64,000 bases of DNA from Vampirovibrio sp041737375 (GTDB taxonomy: Bacteria; Cyanobacteriota; Vampirovibrionia; Vampirovibrionales; Vampirovibrionaceae): contig NZ_JBGSRV010000003.1 in NCBI RefSeq assembly GCF_041737375.1, positions 124,001 through 188,000 on the forward strand, read 5' to 3'. The notes under the pieces were generated by a model that had not been told where the DNA came from, made no database searches, and saw only the letters and a program-made list of their open reading frames with translations. Below, one piece after another: positions 45,758 through 54,550 of the stretch. Each line of letters starts with the position of its first letter. The stretch's first letter is position 1. The position numbers were made by a program, and so were the translations under genes.

Positions 45758-46441
45758 CTAGTTTCGCTCAAAGATGAGCTGGTTTAACAAGTCGTTCATC
45801 AAGGGTTTTTGGAAGGCTTCTTTTTGAGCGTAGCCCACCAGCAAGGTGTCTTTGCCACTTTCGGAGTGGCTGCCATCGGCGTTCCGCAGAACCCCGGCCT
45901 GATAAAAGCGTGAATTCGGCTCATTGCTTAACTTAAAGCGAATTTCAATTTGCCAGTAGGGCAATTGATGCTGGTTGTTCTGGATAAAACCGGCGTTTAA
46001 GGTTTTTAAATCCTGAATTTCAATGGAGACCGGGCTACTGGCCCCATCACCCACTTCTCGCAGCCGCAACAGCTGATTGGCCATTAAATTGGCCCAAACC
46101 AAATCAGGCTCCTTGGCAAATACTTTGTCCACCAAGCCGCTGGCCACCCCGTCCACAATCAAAAATTCCTGGGGCTGCTGTTTGCTGATGACCCGAATGA
46201 CCCGCATATCAAGCAAGTCCAGCTTTTTTTTGACGTAATAAATGGCCTGCGGCTTCAATTTGACGGTGGTTGAATGGGTGCCATTCCCACCGGGCAAAAA
46301 AGCGTTCAGCCCCACTTCTGATAAAACGCTGTACAGCCAAAAGCCGCCCAAAATCAAAGCAGTCAGGCTGGCAGCCAGCACAAACCATTGAATGGAGGAT
46401 CGTTTTCCCGCTGAAGCCAACTGTTTTCTCTCTTCTCTCAA
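45758..46441 (-). CDS. Hypothetical single-pass membrane protein
   Basis: A 227-residue protein with a basic N-terminus, one transmembrane helix (WFVLAASLTALILGGFWLYSV) and a periplasmic-type alpha/beta domain. No family recognised. There is no ATG near the beginning; a TTG at 46441 (or 46420) must serve as start, 12 bases after the DUF2203 gene. Downstream lies the epimerase gene. Possibly part of the same operon. Confidence 0.68.
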   Translation of the reverse strand: MREERKQLASAGKRSSIQWFVLAASLTALILGGFWLYSVLSEVGLNAFLPGGNGTHSTTVKLKPQAIYYVKKKLDLLDMRVIRVISKQQPQEFLIVDGVASGLVDKVFAKEPDLVWANLMANQLLRLREVGDGASSPVSIEIQDLKTLNAGFIQNNQHQLPYWQIEIRFKLSNEPNSRFYQAGVLRNADGSHSESGKDTLLVGYAQKEAFQKPLMNDLLNQLIFERN

Positions 46442-46453
46442 AAAGAATACGAT

Positions 46454-46885
46454 TTAATCCGGTAACAGGGTAATGGGGTGCCGACCGGCAAAGCCTTCAT
46501 TGACGCCATGAAAATAGAAAATGCCATCTTCGTTCAAACGCCAGCACAGCAAATACACCTCTCCGGTGCTTTCAGCCCGGTAAGGGAAATCAATCAGCCC
46601 GGCATCCACATCCCGTAAAATAATGCCTTGCTGGCCAAACTTATCCACCCAGGCGGCCACGGCCTCTTCAAACGCCTCAAAGCGCTCCTGAAGCGCTACC
46701 ACTTCAGCGTCTGTAGTTTTACGGCCACTATTTTGACGGGCCAATACCAGCCTTTTACTGAGAATGGCCGCATCTCGCAGCTCTCTCATTTCAGCATGAG
46801 CCTGCTTGAGCTGCCCCACAACCCAGGGCAGTTCTTCCACAGCCTCTTCCAGGGCAAAAAACTTGTTGAACTCATAAGCGGTCAT
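46454..46885 (-). CDS. DUF2203-family protein
   Basis: A 143-residue protein with the DUF2203 pattern: KFFALEEAVEELPWVVGQL, a helical middle, then GIILRDVDAGLIDFPYRAES, EVYLLCWRLNEDGIFYFH and GFAGRHPI. The family is widespread in Firmicutes and Cyanobacteria with no known function. The ATG at 46885 is preferred to a GTG at 46897. First gene of a probable three-gene operon. Confidence 0.85.
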   Translation of the reverse strand: MTAYEFNKFFALEEAVEELPWVVGQLKQAHAEMRELRDAAILSKRLVLARQNSGRKTTDAEVVALQERFEAFEEAVAAWVDKFGQQGIILRDVDAGLIDFPYRAESTGEVYLLCWRLNEDGIFYFHGVNEGFAGRHPITLLPD

Positions 46886-47000
46886 AAACGTGAACACCTG
46901 ATTGAGTGGGATTTAAGAGAACAGCATAGTTCAAACCAGTCTATCTGTCCATTCTCCGTACCGCTGAGAGACTGTTTTTCCGCCCACTCTGCGTGCTTAT

Positions 47001-47261
47001 TCAGAATTTGAGACGAATCTTCTGGATAACCAAGGTATAAAACAACAACGCGCCCCAGTACATGCCGGTGGTCACCATCATGTTTTTAAACAACGAATTA
47101 TTACCCGCAATGGGGAAAACCAGCGAAGCAATGGGCTTGGCGAAGGTTTGCGCCAAAGGGTAGCACACCACGATTACAATCATAATCAGCAAATAAATAA
47201 CGCCGTAATAGCCCAGAAACCGCCAACCGTCTATTTCACGCATTTTAAGCTCGTTCCACAT
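47001..47261 (-). CDS. Small hypothetical membrane protein
   Basis: An 86-residue protein with two transmembrane helices (YYGVIYLLIMIVIVVCYPLA and YWGALLFYTLVIQKI). The frame is open much further up to 47855, but that part is antisense to another gene and shows no protein-like composition. ATG at 47261 or 47243 is the likely start. Function unknown. Confidence 0.62.
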   Translation of the reverse strand: MWNELKMREIDGWRFLGYYGVIYLLIMIVIVVCYPLAQTFAKPIASLVFPIAGNNSLFKNMMVTTGMYWGALLFYTLVIQKIRLKF

Positions 47262-47411
47262 CACTCTTAGAGCCGATTGGGACACCCTCGCCCAACCGAA
47301 ACGCTTTAGGCCCATTTTACTACATATCAAACATTTCTCTACAGTTTTAAAGCAATGAACCGATAAGGAGAAAGAGCAACCGACCCAAGCATCCAGAAAA
47401 GGAAAATGGCC

Positions 47412-47726
47412 ATGACTTACCATGACCCCGATCAAACGCCAGACGATATTCAAGCGGCGCTGGATAGCGCCAACCAGCGCAACCCGGAAACTCAAACACC
47501 CGCTCACGAGGCCTTGCCCTCCGAGGTATTGACCCAGGGCGCAACAAGCTGCCCCCTGCTTAGCATTCGTTACGCCTTTACCAAATGCGGGCTCATGGCC
47601 GAAAAAGCGCCATGGCAAACCTTGAGCGCACTGGCTTTGGCCATTGGGTGCGGCTGGGTATGCAACTATTTTGGCGTTACCGTACTGGCGGGCTTGATTG
47701 CATACGCCATTGTTGCGGAAGAATAA
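47412..47726 (+). CDS. Small hypothetical membrane protein
   Basis: A 104-residue protein with a polar N-terminus (DPDQTPDDIQAALDSANQ) and a C-terminal hydrophobic pair (LSALALAIGCGWVCNYFG, VTVLAGLIAYAIVA). AAAAGGA lies eight bases before the ATG at 47412. No family recognised. Confidence 0.68.
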   Translation: MTYHDPDQTPDDIQAALDSANQRNPETQTPAHEALPSEVLTQGATSCPLLSIRYAFTKCGLMAEKAPWQTLSALALAIGCGWVCNYFGVTVLAGLIAYAIVAEE

Positions 47727-47751
47727 GCAGCCAGCCGGTTTACCCCCATTT

Positions 47752-48546
47752 TTAGTGGTAGGCCCGACGTTTTCCGCCATCCACGCACAAGGTGCTCCCG
47801 GTAATGTATGAAGCCAGCTCCGAACATAAAAAGGCCACCGGGGGGCCAAATTCATCGGGATTTCCCAACCGGCGGGCAGGAATGGACTGGGCGTAATCGG
47901 CCAGCCAGGAAGCCCGATCGCTGTGTGGATTTTTGGCCAGATGATCGGCCAGCCGTTCTTCGGTGCGATCGGTTAAAATCATGCCGGGCGCCACGCAATT
48001 CACCGTAATCTGGTCCGGGGCCACCTCATTGGCCAAGGCCTTCAACATGGCCGTAATGGCCGGACGAAAGGCGTTAGACACCGCCAGTTCCGGGATGGGT
48101 TCAAACGCACTGAGAGAGGTGACGCAAATAATCCGCCCCCAGCGTTGCGCTTTCATACCGGGCAAAAACGCCGCATTGAGATGCGCCACGCTTTGAAACA
48201 ACTGCTCAAAGCCCTCCTGCCAGGCCAGCATTTCGGTGTTGGCAGTGCGAGACGGCTTAGGGCCTCCCACGTTGTGAATGAGAATATCCGGGTCGCCAAA
48301 AGCAGCCCGAACCGCTTCAATCAAACGCTCCCGCCCCTCGGCAGAGGCCAGATCGGCCACGCTGCACAATACGGGGTGAGTAGAAAACTGCTGAATTTCA
48401 GCCACTGCCGCCGCCAGCGTTTCCGCGTTTCTGGCGCACAAGAATAGGCGAACCCCTTCTTGCGCCAACGCCTTGGCAACCGCTTTGCCCAGTCCTTTAG
48501 AAGAAGCGCACACCAGCGCCTTGCGGCCCGCAACGCCTAAATCCAT
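47752..48546 (-). CDS. SDR-family oxidoreductase with non-canonical catalytic site
   Basis: A 264-residue short-chain dehydrogenase. The cofactor motif is CASSKGLGKA rather than TGxxxGIG, and the usual YxxxK is replaced by SNAFR (LAVSNAFRPAITAM). The C-terminal FLCSELASYITGSTLCVDGG is intact. A known BKR-like SDR subgroup has exactly these departures, so it may be a non-standard reductase. The ATG at 48546 has AAAGGG upstream. Confidence 0.88.
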   Translation of the reverse strand: MDLGVAGRKALVCASSKGLGKAVAKALAQEGVRLFLCARNAETLAAAVAEIQQFSTHPVLCSVADLASAEGRERLIEAVRAAFGDPDILIHNVGGPKPSRTANTEMLAWQEGFEQLFQSVAHLNAAFLPGMKAQRWGRIICVTSLSAFEPIPELAVSNAFRPAITAMLKALANEVAPDQITVNCVAPGMILTDRTEERLADHLAKNPHSDRASWLADYAQSIPARRLGNPDEFGPPVAFLCSELASYITGSTLCVDGGKRRAYH

Positions 48547-48891
48547 ACCCACACCCTTTCAGCAGTCACAACAAAAAAACATGCTAGCCCGAACCCCCTG
48601 GAATGAACAAGACAGAGGGTTGGCTCAGCCCGCTTCACGCCAGCGCCGCTCTGCCCATTGCCCCAAAGAAAACCCCCTTCCAATCGGGAAGAGGGTTCTT
48701 TGCAAAGTAATTTTTCATTACCTTACCTTCTTATGATACAAAATGGCGTCTGCCATCGCCATTGGCCATCTGTCTATAAACATGGACTGTTCTATTCAGT
48801 AACCGGGCCAAATCCGCACAACAGAGCGAGCTTGCCAAGCGATTTTGCTTGTTGAATGATAGAATACAAATCTGTTTGAGGGGGGGTGGCC
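48547..48891. other. Divergent intergenic region
   Basis: This 345-base gap separates the divergent SDR and monooxygenase genes. It contains the hairpin at 48671-48697 and no credible gene. Confidence 0.5.
48671..48697 (-). terminator. Terminator-like hairpin in the SDR leader
   Basis: On the minus strand AACCCTCTTCCC/GGAAGGGGGTT is followed by TTCTTTGG. It lies 125 bases before the SDR start with no minus-strand gene before it, so it may be an attenuator or chance. Confidence 0.45.
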
Positions 48892-49923
48892 ATGATATTT
48901 TCCAAATTTATCGCACTGGTTTGTCCCAACGGGAAAGATCCGGCTGAAAAATACGCGGAATCTCTGGAGCAGATCCAAATGGCGGATGACATGGGTTTTT
49001 ACGGCATTTGGCTGTCCGAAAATCACTTTTCATGCAAAACCGGTCTGCCCCAATTTCAGGGAGAAATCGGGATTACCCCCAAGCCGCTCATGTTTGGCAT
49101 GAAAATTATTGAAAATACCCGGCAAATCCGGGTAGGTACAGCAGTTCGCAATATTGTTTTTTCCAATCCGTTACTGGTGGCCGAAGAGGCGCTGGTTTTT
49201 GATTTGCTCTCCAAGGGGCGTCTGGATTTGGGGGTGGGCTGCGGGTATCGGCCCTGGGAATTTGAAGGCTTTAAAATCAACCAGGCAGAAGCCAGAGCCC
49301 GTTTTCTGGAATCCCTTGAAATTCTGGATCGGGGCTTGCGAGGGGAAAGCTTCAGCTTTCAAGGCCAGTACTACGATATTCCCGAGGTGGCCTTGGTGCC
49401 AAAGCCTTACTATACGCTTCCCCGTCCCAAACTGTTTTTGGCCACCGGGGATATGGAGCAGGTGAAGCTGGCCGCACAGCGGGATTACGGGGTCATGTCC
49501 TTTTCAACCTCTAGTAAGGAACACCTGGTTGCGCTTTATGAAACCTACCGGGATATCGCTCAGCCTCTAGGGCATGATGTTTCTCGGGATCGTTTTCCGG
49601 TGACCCGCCAAATTTACATTCATCAAAACCCCGCCGTGGTGCAGGAATACGCTGAACGCAATTTGCCTCATTATCAAGCCGCCCTGGGCGATTTTAAAAC
49701 CTGCCCCCCGCTGGAAGAACTGAAAAAACTCTACATCATCGGTACCCCGCAAGAGTGCGTGGCACAACTGCAAGCGCTGCGTGACGAGATGGGGTGCAGC
49801 CACGTTATTTTATGGTTTAACTTTGGCTGGCTCACCCATCAGGAAGTCAGCGAGCAAATGCGCTTATTCGCCGATGAAGTGATGCCTCATTTCGCCCCGG
49901 AAAAGAAAGCGGTGCCCTGCTAA
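48892..49923 (+). CDS. Luciferase-like monooxygenase (LLM-class flavin-dependent)
   Basis: A 343-residue TIM-barrel bacterial-luciferase-family protein. ADDMGFYGIWLSENHF, VGTAVRNIVFSNPLLVAEEAL, SKGRLDLGVGCGYRPWEFEGF and GTPQECVAQLQALRDE are typical FMN/F420 barrel motifs. The substrate is unknown. GAGGGGGG lies upstream of the ATG at 48892. The stop overlaps the start of the next gene (TAATG), beginning a three-gene overlapping operon. Confidence 0.9.
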   Translation: MIFSKFIALVCPNGKDPAEKYAESLEQIQMADDMGFYGIWLSENHFSCKTGLPQFQGEIGITPKPLMFGMKIIENTRQIRVGTAVRNIVFSNPLLVAEEALVFDLLSKGRLDLGVGCGYRPWEFEGFKINQAEARARFLESLEILDRGLRGESFSFQGQYYDIPEVALVPKPYYTLPRPKLFLATGDMEQVKLAAQRDYGVMSFSTSSKEHLVALYETYRDIAQPLGHDVSRDRFPVTRQIYIHQNPAVVQEYAERNLPHYQAALGDFKTCPPLEELKKLYIIGTPQECVAQLQALRDEMGCSHVILWFNFGWLTHQEVSEQMRLFADEVMPHFAPEKKAVPC

Positions 49924-50975
49924 TGCCCACGGAGCAACACCACCCGGAATTACCTTGGGCCCCTATTTACACCACCCTGCGCTCTCATATTCCAGAAATC
50001 AGCGTTCAGGGCATCGTTTATATTTGGGCTGAAGATCGAAAACTGTTCGCCAATGCCGGTCGTTCCCTGCTAAAAATTGGCAATACCGAGGCCCCCTTGT
50101 GGAGCCGCTCCCTGCTGAAACCTTTCCAGCTGATGGTGTTATACCCCACTTTAAAGGCCGCTTATCCTCAACTGAGCGACGCCCATTTTGCGCTAATGAG
50201 CGCCTCCCACAGTGGCGATCCTGAACAAATTGAATTACTGCAAGACATGTTACACATTGGCAACTTGCAGCCCTCCGACCTGCAATGCCCTGCCTGTCGG
50301 TCCATGAATGGCCGTTCCAGCTCGGACAAAAGCACACTCAATCATCCTTGCGCCGGAAAACATCTGGCCCATTTGCTGTATCAAAAAGCAAAGCAACAAC
50401 CGCTGCAATCCTACCTGTCATCCCACATAGAACCCTACCAACGCCTTCGGCAATTATTGCAATATTTACTGGGTAAAACGACGCTGGCGGAAACCGTTGA
50501 CGGGTGCGGCATGCCCAACTATGAAATGAACGCCATAGAAGCCGCCCAGCTTTATCATGCACTGGTCATGCCGGTGGGCCCAGATTTGATGCGCCAAGCC
50601 CCGGATGAATTAACCGACATTTTAGGCGGCTGGGATGAAATCTCTGAACTGATTCGAAATAACCCGATGCTGATTGGCGGAAAAAACCGGCTGGATACCC
50701 GGCTGATGAGTGAGTTTCAGGCATTGAATATCAAACTCATCGCCAAAGAAGGGGCGGATGGACTTTTGGCGGTAGGACTGGGCCCCAGCCCCAAATTTTC
50801 GGACGGGCTGGGTATTTTCATTAAGGTGGCCTCCGGGTATGAACCCCAGCAACTAGAATTGATTTTGCAAACGTTGCTGGCGCAATTGGGTTTGATTCCC
50901 CCTCGCCATCAGGAAGCCGGAATTCTGGAAACCCATTTCCAGTTTGATGTATCGGGAGTGTCGGTATCCACATGA
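49923..50975 (+). CDS. Type II (thermolabile) L-asparaginase family protein
   Basis: A 350-residue protein of the Rhizobium-type asparaginase II family. Conserved blocks are WSRSLLKPFQ (Ser/Lys pair), SASHSGDPEQIELLQ, NHPCAGKHLAHLL (Cys/Lys pair), VDGCGMPNYEM and AKEGADGLLAVGL. Members hydrolyse L-asparagine with catalytic Ser-Lys tandems. It overlaps the monooxygenase stop by one base and the cyclase start by four, so expression is coupled. Whether asparagine or another amide is the substrate here is unclear. Confidence 0.88.
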   Translation: MPTEQHHPELPWAPIYTTLRSHIPEISVQGIVYIWAEDRKLFANAGRSLLKIGNTEAPLWSRSLLKPFQLMVLYPTLKAAYPQLSDAHFALMSASHSGDPEQIELLQDMLHIGNLQPSDLQCPACRSMNGRSSSDKSTLNHPCAGKHLAHLLYQKAKQQPLQSYLSSHIEPYQRLRQLLQYLLGKTTLAETVDGCGMPNYEMNAIEAAQLYHALVMPVGPDLMRQAPDELTDILGGWDEISELIRNNPMLIGGKNRLDTRLMSEFQALNIKLIAKEGADGLLAVGLGPSPKFSDGLGIFIKVASGYEPQQLELILQTLLAQLGLIPPRHQEAGILETHFQFDVSGVSVST

Positions 50976-51658
50976 TGGGGCCGTTTGAAATCATTGATAT
51001 TTCCCAGCCCATCGACAGCCAAACCGCCTGTTTTCCGGGGGATACTGCCTTTCAGCGCAATATCACCGTTCACCACGATCAGTCTGGGGTGATTAATTTA
51101 TCCGCCTTTACCATGAGCCCCCATGTGGGCACCCATGCGGACGCGCCGGTTCATATTCAGGGCGATTTAAACCAGCCTGCTCACAATACGGAAACGGTGG
51201 GGCAACTGCCCTTAACCCCGTTTATGGGGCCAACCGTGGTGGTGGATCTCTCCCCGCACACAGGCGAGATTGGCTGGCATCAGGTGGAAAGCCAACTGAT
51301 GGGCTATTCCACGTTTCCGCAGCGGATTTTATTTAAAACCAGCCCATCCATTCGCTATGACGTTTTTGAGGACACTTACCCCTGTATATCCGTGGATTTG
51401 GCGGAAAAGCTGATTGCCCATCACGTCCTGTTAGTGGGCATCGATACCCCCTCGGTGGACGCCATCGACTCTAAAACACTGGAAACCCATCACGCCTTGC
51501 TGAAAGGCGGTGTGGTGTGGCTGGAAAATCTGGATTTAAGCGCTTTAAAAATCCGGCCCCATCAACCAGAGACTTATTTTTTAAGCGCCTTACCGCTCAA
51601 ATTCATGAGTCTGGAAGCCTCTCCGGTTCGGGCCGTGCTGCTCAAGTTAGCACCCTGA
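50972..51658 (+). CDS. Cyclase-family protein, kynurenine formamidase-like
   Basis: A 228-residue metal-dependent hydrolase. IDISQPIDSQTACFPGD, the zinc-binding SPHVGTHADAPVH and VGIDTPSVDAIDS match KynB arylformamidase, which converts N-formylkynurenine to kynurenine. Other cyclase-family amidohydrolases share the motif, so KynB activity is probable but not certain. It starts ATG at 50972, overlapping the asparaginase stop. It links loosely to the aminomuconate genes at 33-37 kb, which serve the same tryptophan/aminophenol chemistry. Confidence 0.85.
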   Translation: MMGPFEIIDISQPIDSQTACFPGDTAFQRNITVHHDQSGVINLSAFTMSPHVGTHADAPVHIQGDLNQPAHNTETVGQLPLTPFMGPTVVVDLSPHTGEIGWHQVESQLMGYSTFPQRILFKTSPSIRYDVFEDTYPCISVDLAEKLIAHHVLLVGIDTPSVDAIDSKTLETHHALLKGGVVWLENLDLSALKIRPHQPETYFLSALPLKFMSLEASPVRAVLLKLAP

Positions 51659-51786
51659 ACCAAGTCAGCTTTTTCAATAGCCTATTCGCTTTTCAGCAGA
51701 GCATGACAGGTATTTGACTGATTTCGCATCGGCTCAGAGAGCCTACCCAGCGCCTCTCATGCCCACTCAGTCGCTCCAAACCCAAG

Positions 51787-51817
51787 CAAAAAACGCCTAC
51801 CATCACAATGGGAGACG
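51787..51817 (-). terminator. Rho-independent terminator, probably the original tRNA-Ala terminator
   Basis: On the minus strand CGTCTCCCAT/ATGGTAGGCG is followed by TTTTTT. It lies 68 bases beyond the truncated tRNA copy (51885-51951) on the tRNA-coding strand. Before insertion of the mobile element it would have followed the intact tRNA gene. Confidence 0.7.
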
Positions 51818-51884
51818 CTACATTAACAGCGATCGAACTTACAATCACCGATCAAAATTTTAGACTTTAAAGAGTGAAGTAAAA

Positions 51885-51951
51885 TGGAGGCGACAGGAAT
51901 TGAACCCGCGACATCCTGCGTGCAAAGCAGGCGCTCTACCAACTGAGCTAC
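51885..51951 (-). repeat. Left attachment-site repeat (truncated tRNA-Ala copy)
   Basis: These 67 bases are identical to 61048-61114. They comprise tRNA-Ala from the D-stem to the 3' end. The acceptor 5' strand is absent: bases 51952 onward (GAAGCGG on the tRNA strand) cannot pair with CGCCTCC. It is thus an att remnant, not a working tRNA. Confidence 0.93.
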
Positions 51952-52000
51952 CGCTTCGCGATTGCGTTTAGACATATTCCATTACTCCTGACTTTTACTG

Positions 52001-52019
52001 AAATGTTGAACTTTTGTTG
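52001..52019 (+). repeat. Integrase arm-type repeat, left end
   Basis: The 19-base sequence AAATGTTGAACTTTTGTTG is identical, in the same orientation, to 60909-60927 inside the integrase gene near the right end. TGTTGAAC-type units suggest arm-type binding sites. Confidence 0.7.
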
Positions 52020-52214
52020 TAGTTGTCCATTTTAACAACTATTCAGGGCGCACAAAACCGCTCATCAATTTACATAAATGGCCAATGGATTCGAAAAAAA
52101 TCGGAAATTGTCGTAAAAGTTAGCCTTAGTTAGCATTGGAACAAAATTTCCAGTCCTTTAGCCTAAAATGATATTGTGACGGTTCCATTAACTAAATAGA
52201 AATGGGGGGCTTGC

Positions 52215-52472
52215 ATGATGAAACGAATTACCACGGGAAGCTTGGCGCGCGCCATCCAGAAGGTTAACCCGATTGTGACCGATGACATGGTTAGAGGTTG
52301 GGTAGAAGAAAATTCCCTGCCAGCACACCGGAACCCCGGCAATAAGCGTGGATGGTGGTACGTTTTGCCCGAAAGCATCCCCGCATTTCTTATAAAAAGT
52401 CTGGAGATGACCAAACCAGAAGCCAAAGAGGTGTTGTTATCTTTGGGCTTTACGCCGAGCAAGGCAGCATAA
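52215..52472 (+). CDS. AlpA/excisionase-like DNA-binding protein
   Basis: An 85-residue protein with a winged-helix pattern: TTGSLARAIQK, DDMVRGWVEENSLPAHRNP, then a WWYVLPESIPAFL wing. This resembles HTH_17/AlpA-type excisionases and plasmid/satellite regulators. GGGGGG lies six bases before the first ATG. It is the leftmost gene of the element, reading inward, as excisionases often are. Confidence 0.65.
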   Translation: MMKRITTGSLARAIQKVNPIVTDDMVRGWVEENSLPAHRNPGNKRGWWYVLPESIPAFLIKSLEMTKPEAKEVLLSLGFTPSKAA

Positions 52473-53049
52473 ATTTTAGCAAACACCAATTTTTCACATA
52501 AACCACATGAACCCAGGTTGGCCCGAATGAGCAACTTGGGTTTTGTGTTTAGGAAAACCTTTGCGTGAACCGGAGAGAAACAGGCGGGAAATATTGCTAA
52601 GAAAGAAGCTTCCTTTTTTATAGTGCATGCTCACACGTCACCAATAATATATATATAACGACGACGTGTGAGCAGCCTACACTGTAGTAGACGGATGAAA
52701 ATCCTTAGTTCCATTTCAGGGAGAGGGTTTAAGGCGAATTTTTCACAAATTCAAATCTTTAAAAAACTTGAAAAGTGAGCTTCTTGGGGCAAGTGTTTAC
52801 ATTTACCAACATTCAAAACCATTTTTCAGAACATCAGCCGTCACCTTTGGCCAAAATTTCAATTCTCCTCCGCGCGTCAAAACCCAAACCCATGAAAAAC
52901 AGCCTGTCTCTTCCGTTGGTCGCTAACAATGAAACGCTCAGCCATCAAATGCAGCCCCATAAGCAGGAGTTTTATGCTTTTAACACCTGAGCATCATCTT
53001 TTAAATTTCCGTTTGCTCTTGAGGCTCTGGCTTGAAGATTGAGCTGCCT
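52473..53049. other. Non-coding region with AT-rich palindrome
   Basis: This 577-base stretch lacks a convincing gene; a 71-codon frame at 52775 has no ribosome binding site. It contains the palindrome at 52628-52674. Confidence 0.55.
52628..52674. repeat. 12-bp inverted repeat around an AT-rich centre
   Basis: TGCTCACACGTC and GACGTGTGAGCA are perfect complementary arms separated by 23 bases made largely of alternating A/T. Such a structure suits a replication origin, a Rep or partition binding site, or a nick site; it is not a typical terminator. Confidence 0.7.
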
Positions 53050-53517
53050 TTAAAGTAACTTGTCTTCCCACCCAAGCTTAACCATCAGATTCCTAAACTC
53101 GTCATGAGGTAAAGCTGATATGGCAGCCCTGAATTCTTGGATTTCTATGGCAAATTGTTGTTTTTTATATTCCTCTAGAAATTGGATATTAATATCTTCC
53201 ATCTCAGCCAATTTTTTCAGGGTGAAAACTTGCTCTTCTGTAAACCAACTGAACAGCTCCGCAAAGGGTTCTGGGCTTTCCTCTGTACATTCAAGAATTT
53301 TTTGCTTTCGCGCCTTTGTGGCCTCTAAACTTTCGGTCTGAAAAAGCCACTCTTGAACATTTCCCTGTAGATAGGCCGCAACTTGAGCCTCTTCTGTGAG
53401 AGGATTCCCCAGTAAGTTCAGCTTATCCCATAATGCCACCAGAGTGCTTTCTGTTATGGAAGTCAACAACTGATAGAATCGAAAAATATTGCTGTTATTC
53501 TCTTGTGCTATCGCCAT
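53050..53517 (-). CDS. Hypothetical element protein
   Basis: A 155-residue soluble, helical and acidic protein (LLTSITESTLVALWDKL, EQVFTLKKLAEMEDINI). No family recognised. AAAGGGG precedes the ATG. It belongs to the minus-strand part of the mobile element and converges on nothing recognisable. Confidence 0.65.
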   Translation of the reverse strand: MAIAQENNSNIFRFYQLLTSITESTLVALWDKLNLLGNPLTEEAQVAAYLQGNVQEWLFQTESLEATKARKQKILECTEESPEPFAELFSWFTEEQVFTLKKLAEMEDINIQFLEEYKKQQFAIEIQEFRAAISALPHDEFRNLMVKLGWEDKLL

Positions 53518-53766
53518 GATTCCCCTTTCAATAATTACATTTTGTTTTTGTCCACATCAACAAAATAGCGGCTAAGCCTTTGATAGTTCCAGTCTCAAGG
53601 GCTCTTTATGCGGCCATGGCCGGAATGTTAAGGGTAAGAGTTTCGATATCAGAACAAGCCCCCAAAAAACAGACGGGACAAGCTGGCCGGTTATCATCGG
53701 GTAGTGCGTTTCCTCGTCTGCTTATCAGAGTCTCCAAGTGTCGATGGGTTCGTTTAGGTAGTGTTC

Positions 53767-53949
53767 TTACGTAAGAGACTTGGGAGTCTCAGAAACCGAG
53801 CTTGCGGCTTCGTTAGCTTCTCTTTGGCGTCTCGCCCGGATGCTGAGGATTAATTCAAACAACCCGGCTAACCTGCGGGAGCCTTCGGCATCAAAGCCCG
53901 CTTCTTCGTAGATTTTCTGCATTGGATATAACGATGTTGGGATGTCCAT
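53767..53949 (-). CDS. Small hypothetical element protein
   Basis: A 60-residue helical protein (MQKIYEEAGFDAEGSRRLAGLFELI), unknown. AAAAGGA lies upstream of the ATG. It is divergent from the RHH-like gene at 54158; the 208 bases between are very AT-rich and probably hold both promoters. Confidence 0.55.
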   Translation of the reverse strand: MDIPTSLYPMQKIYEEAGFDAEGSRRLAGLFELILSIRARRQREANEAASSVSETPKSLT

Positions 53950-54157
53950 TTTGCCGGTTTCCTTTTTTGTCTTGCCTACTGTGTTTATAGATTAAAGTCT
54001 ACGAATTTCATAATTCCATAATAACACCGATTTGATTTATGTCTACGATTTTCTTTAAAGAGGTTTGTTTTTTGTAAACTTATTTCTAAAACCTTGTAAT
54101 ATAGGTAGATGTTAGATATATTTGAATAATGTAGACATTCATTGATGAGGATCTAAT

Positions 54158-54382
54158 ATGACTAGAGGTGGTAAGCGGGATGGCGCAGGCCGTCCCACGA
54201 GAAGCGATAAAGAAGGCAAACAGCCTAAAGTTGTTTTGAGCTGCCGAGTAGAGGCGGAAACTTTAGCCTTTTTAGACAGCGAGAAACAGCGAACTGATCG
54301 CAGCATTGGAGAGTTGACTGATCTGGCTGTCTTCCTCCTTCAAAAGCACCCCGAAGAATCTTTTCCTTCGGTGGAGGCTTAG
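54158..54382 (+). CDS. Small RHH/arc-like element protein
   Basis: A 74-residue protein starting TRGGKRDGAGRPTRSDKEG, a basic leader common in plasmid and phage regulators, followed by a strand-helix-helix pattern (VVLSCRVEAETLAFLDSEK, IGELTDLAVFLL). Likely a DNA-binding copy-number or partition-type regulator. GAGGATC precedes the ATG. Confidence 0.68.
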   Translation: MTRGGKRDGAGRPTRSDKEGKQPKVVLSCRVEAETLAFLDSEKQRTDRSIGELTDLAVFLLQKHPEESFPSVEA

Positions 54383-54550
54383 CCATGGCCGATCAAAAAG
54401 GCTGTGTCTGAAACTATTTTTGAATATCTGGCCTGATTCAGTACACCCGTTTTAAAGTCAGTAATTAAAAGGCAAGCGCTAATAACGCTAAATTAAGAAG
54501 GTGAGCCGCAACCCTTCTGAAGAGAGTCTTGCTAAAACACAGGGATCAAA

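Noticed and set aside
47262..47855. N-terminal extension giving a 284-residue protein ending at 47001
   Set aside because: The extra part is antisense to the supported gene 47412-47726 and looks like chance coding; only the last ~86 residues have membrane-protein character.
51885..51960. A second tRNA-Ala gene
   Set aside because: The 5' acceptor strand does not pair with the 3' strand, and the copy ends exactly where identity with the intact tRNA ends; it is an attachment-site remnant.
52775..52990. 71-codon plus-strand frame in the mobile element
   Set aside because: No ribosome binding site, no recognisable domain and a composition like translated non-coding DNA.
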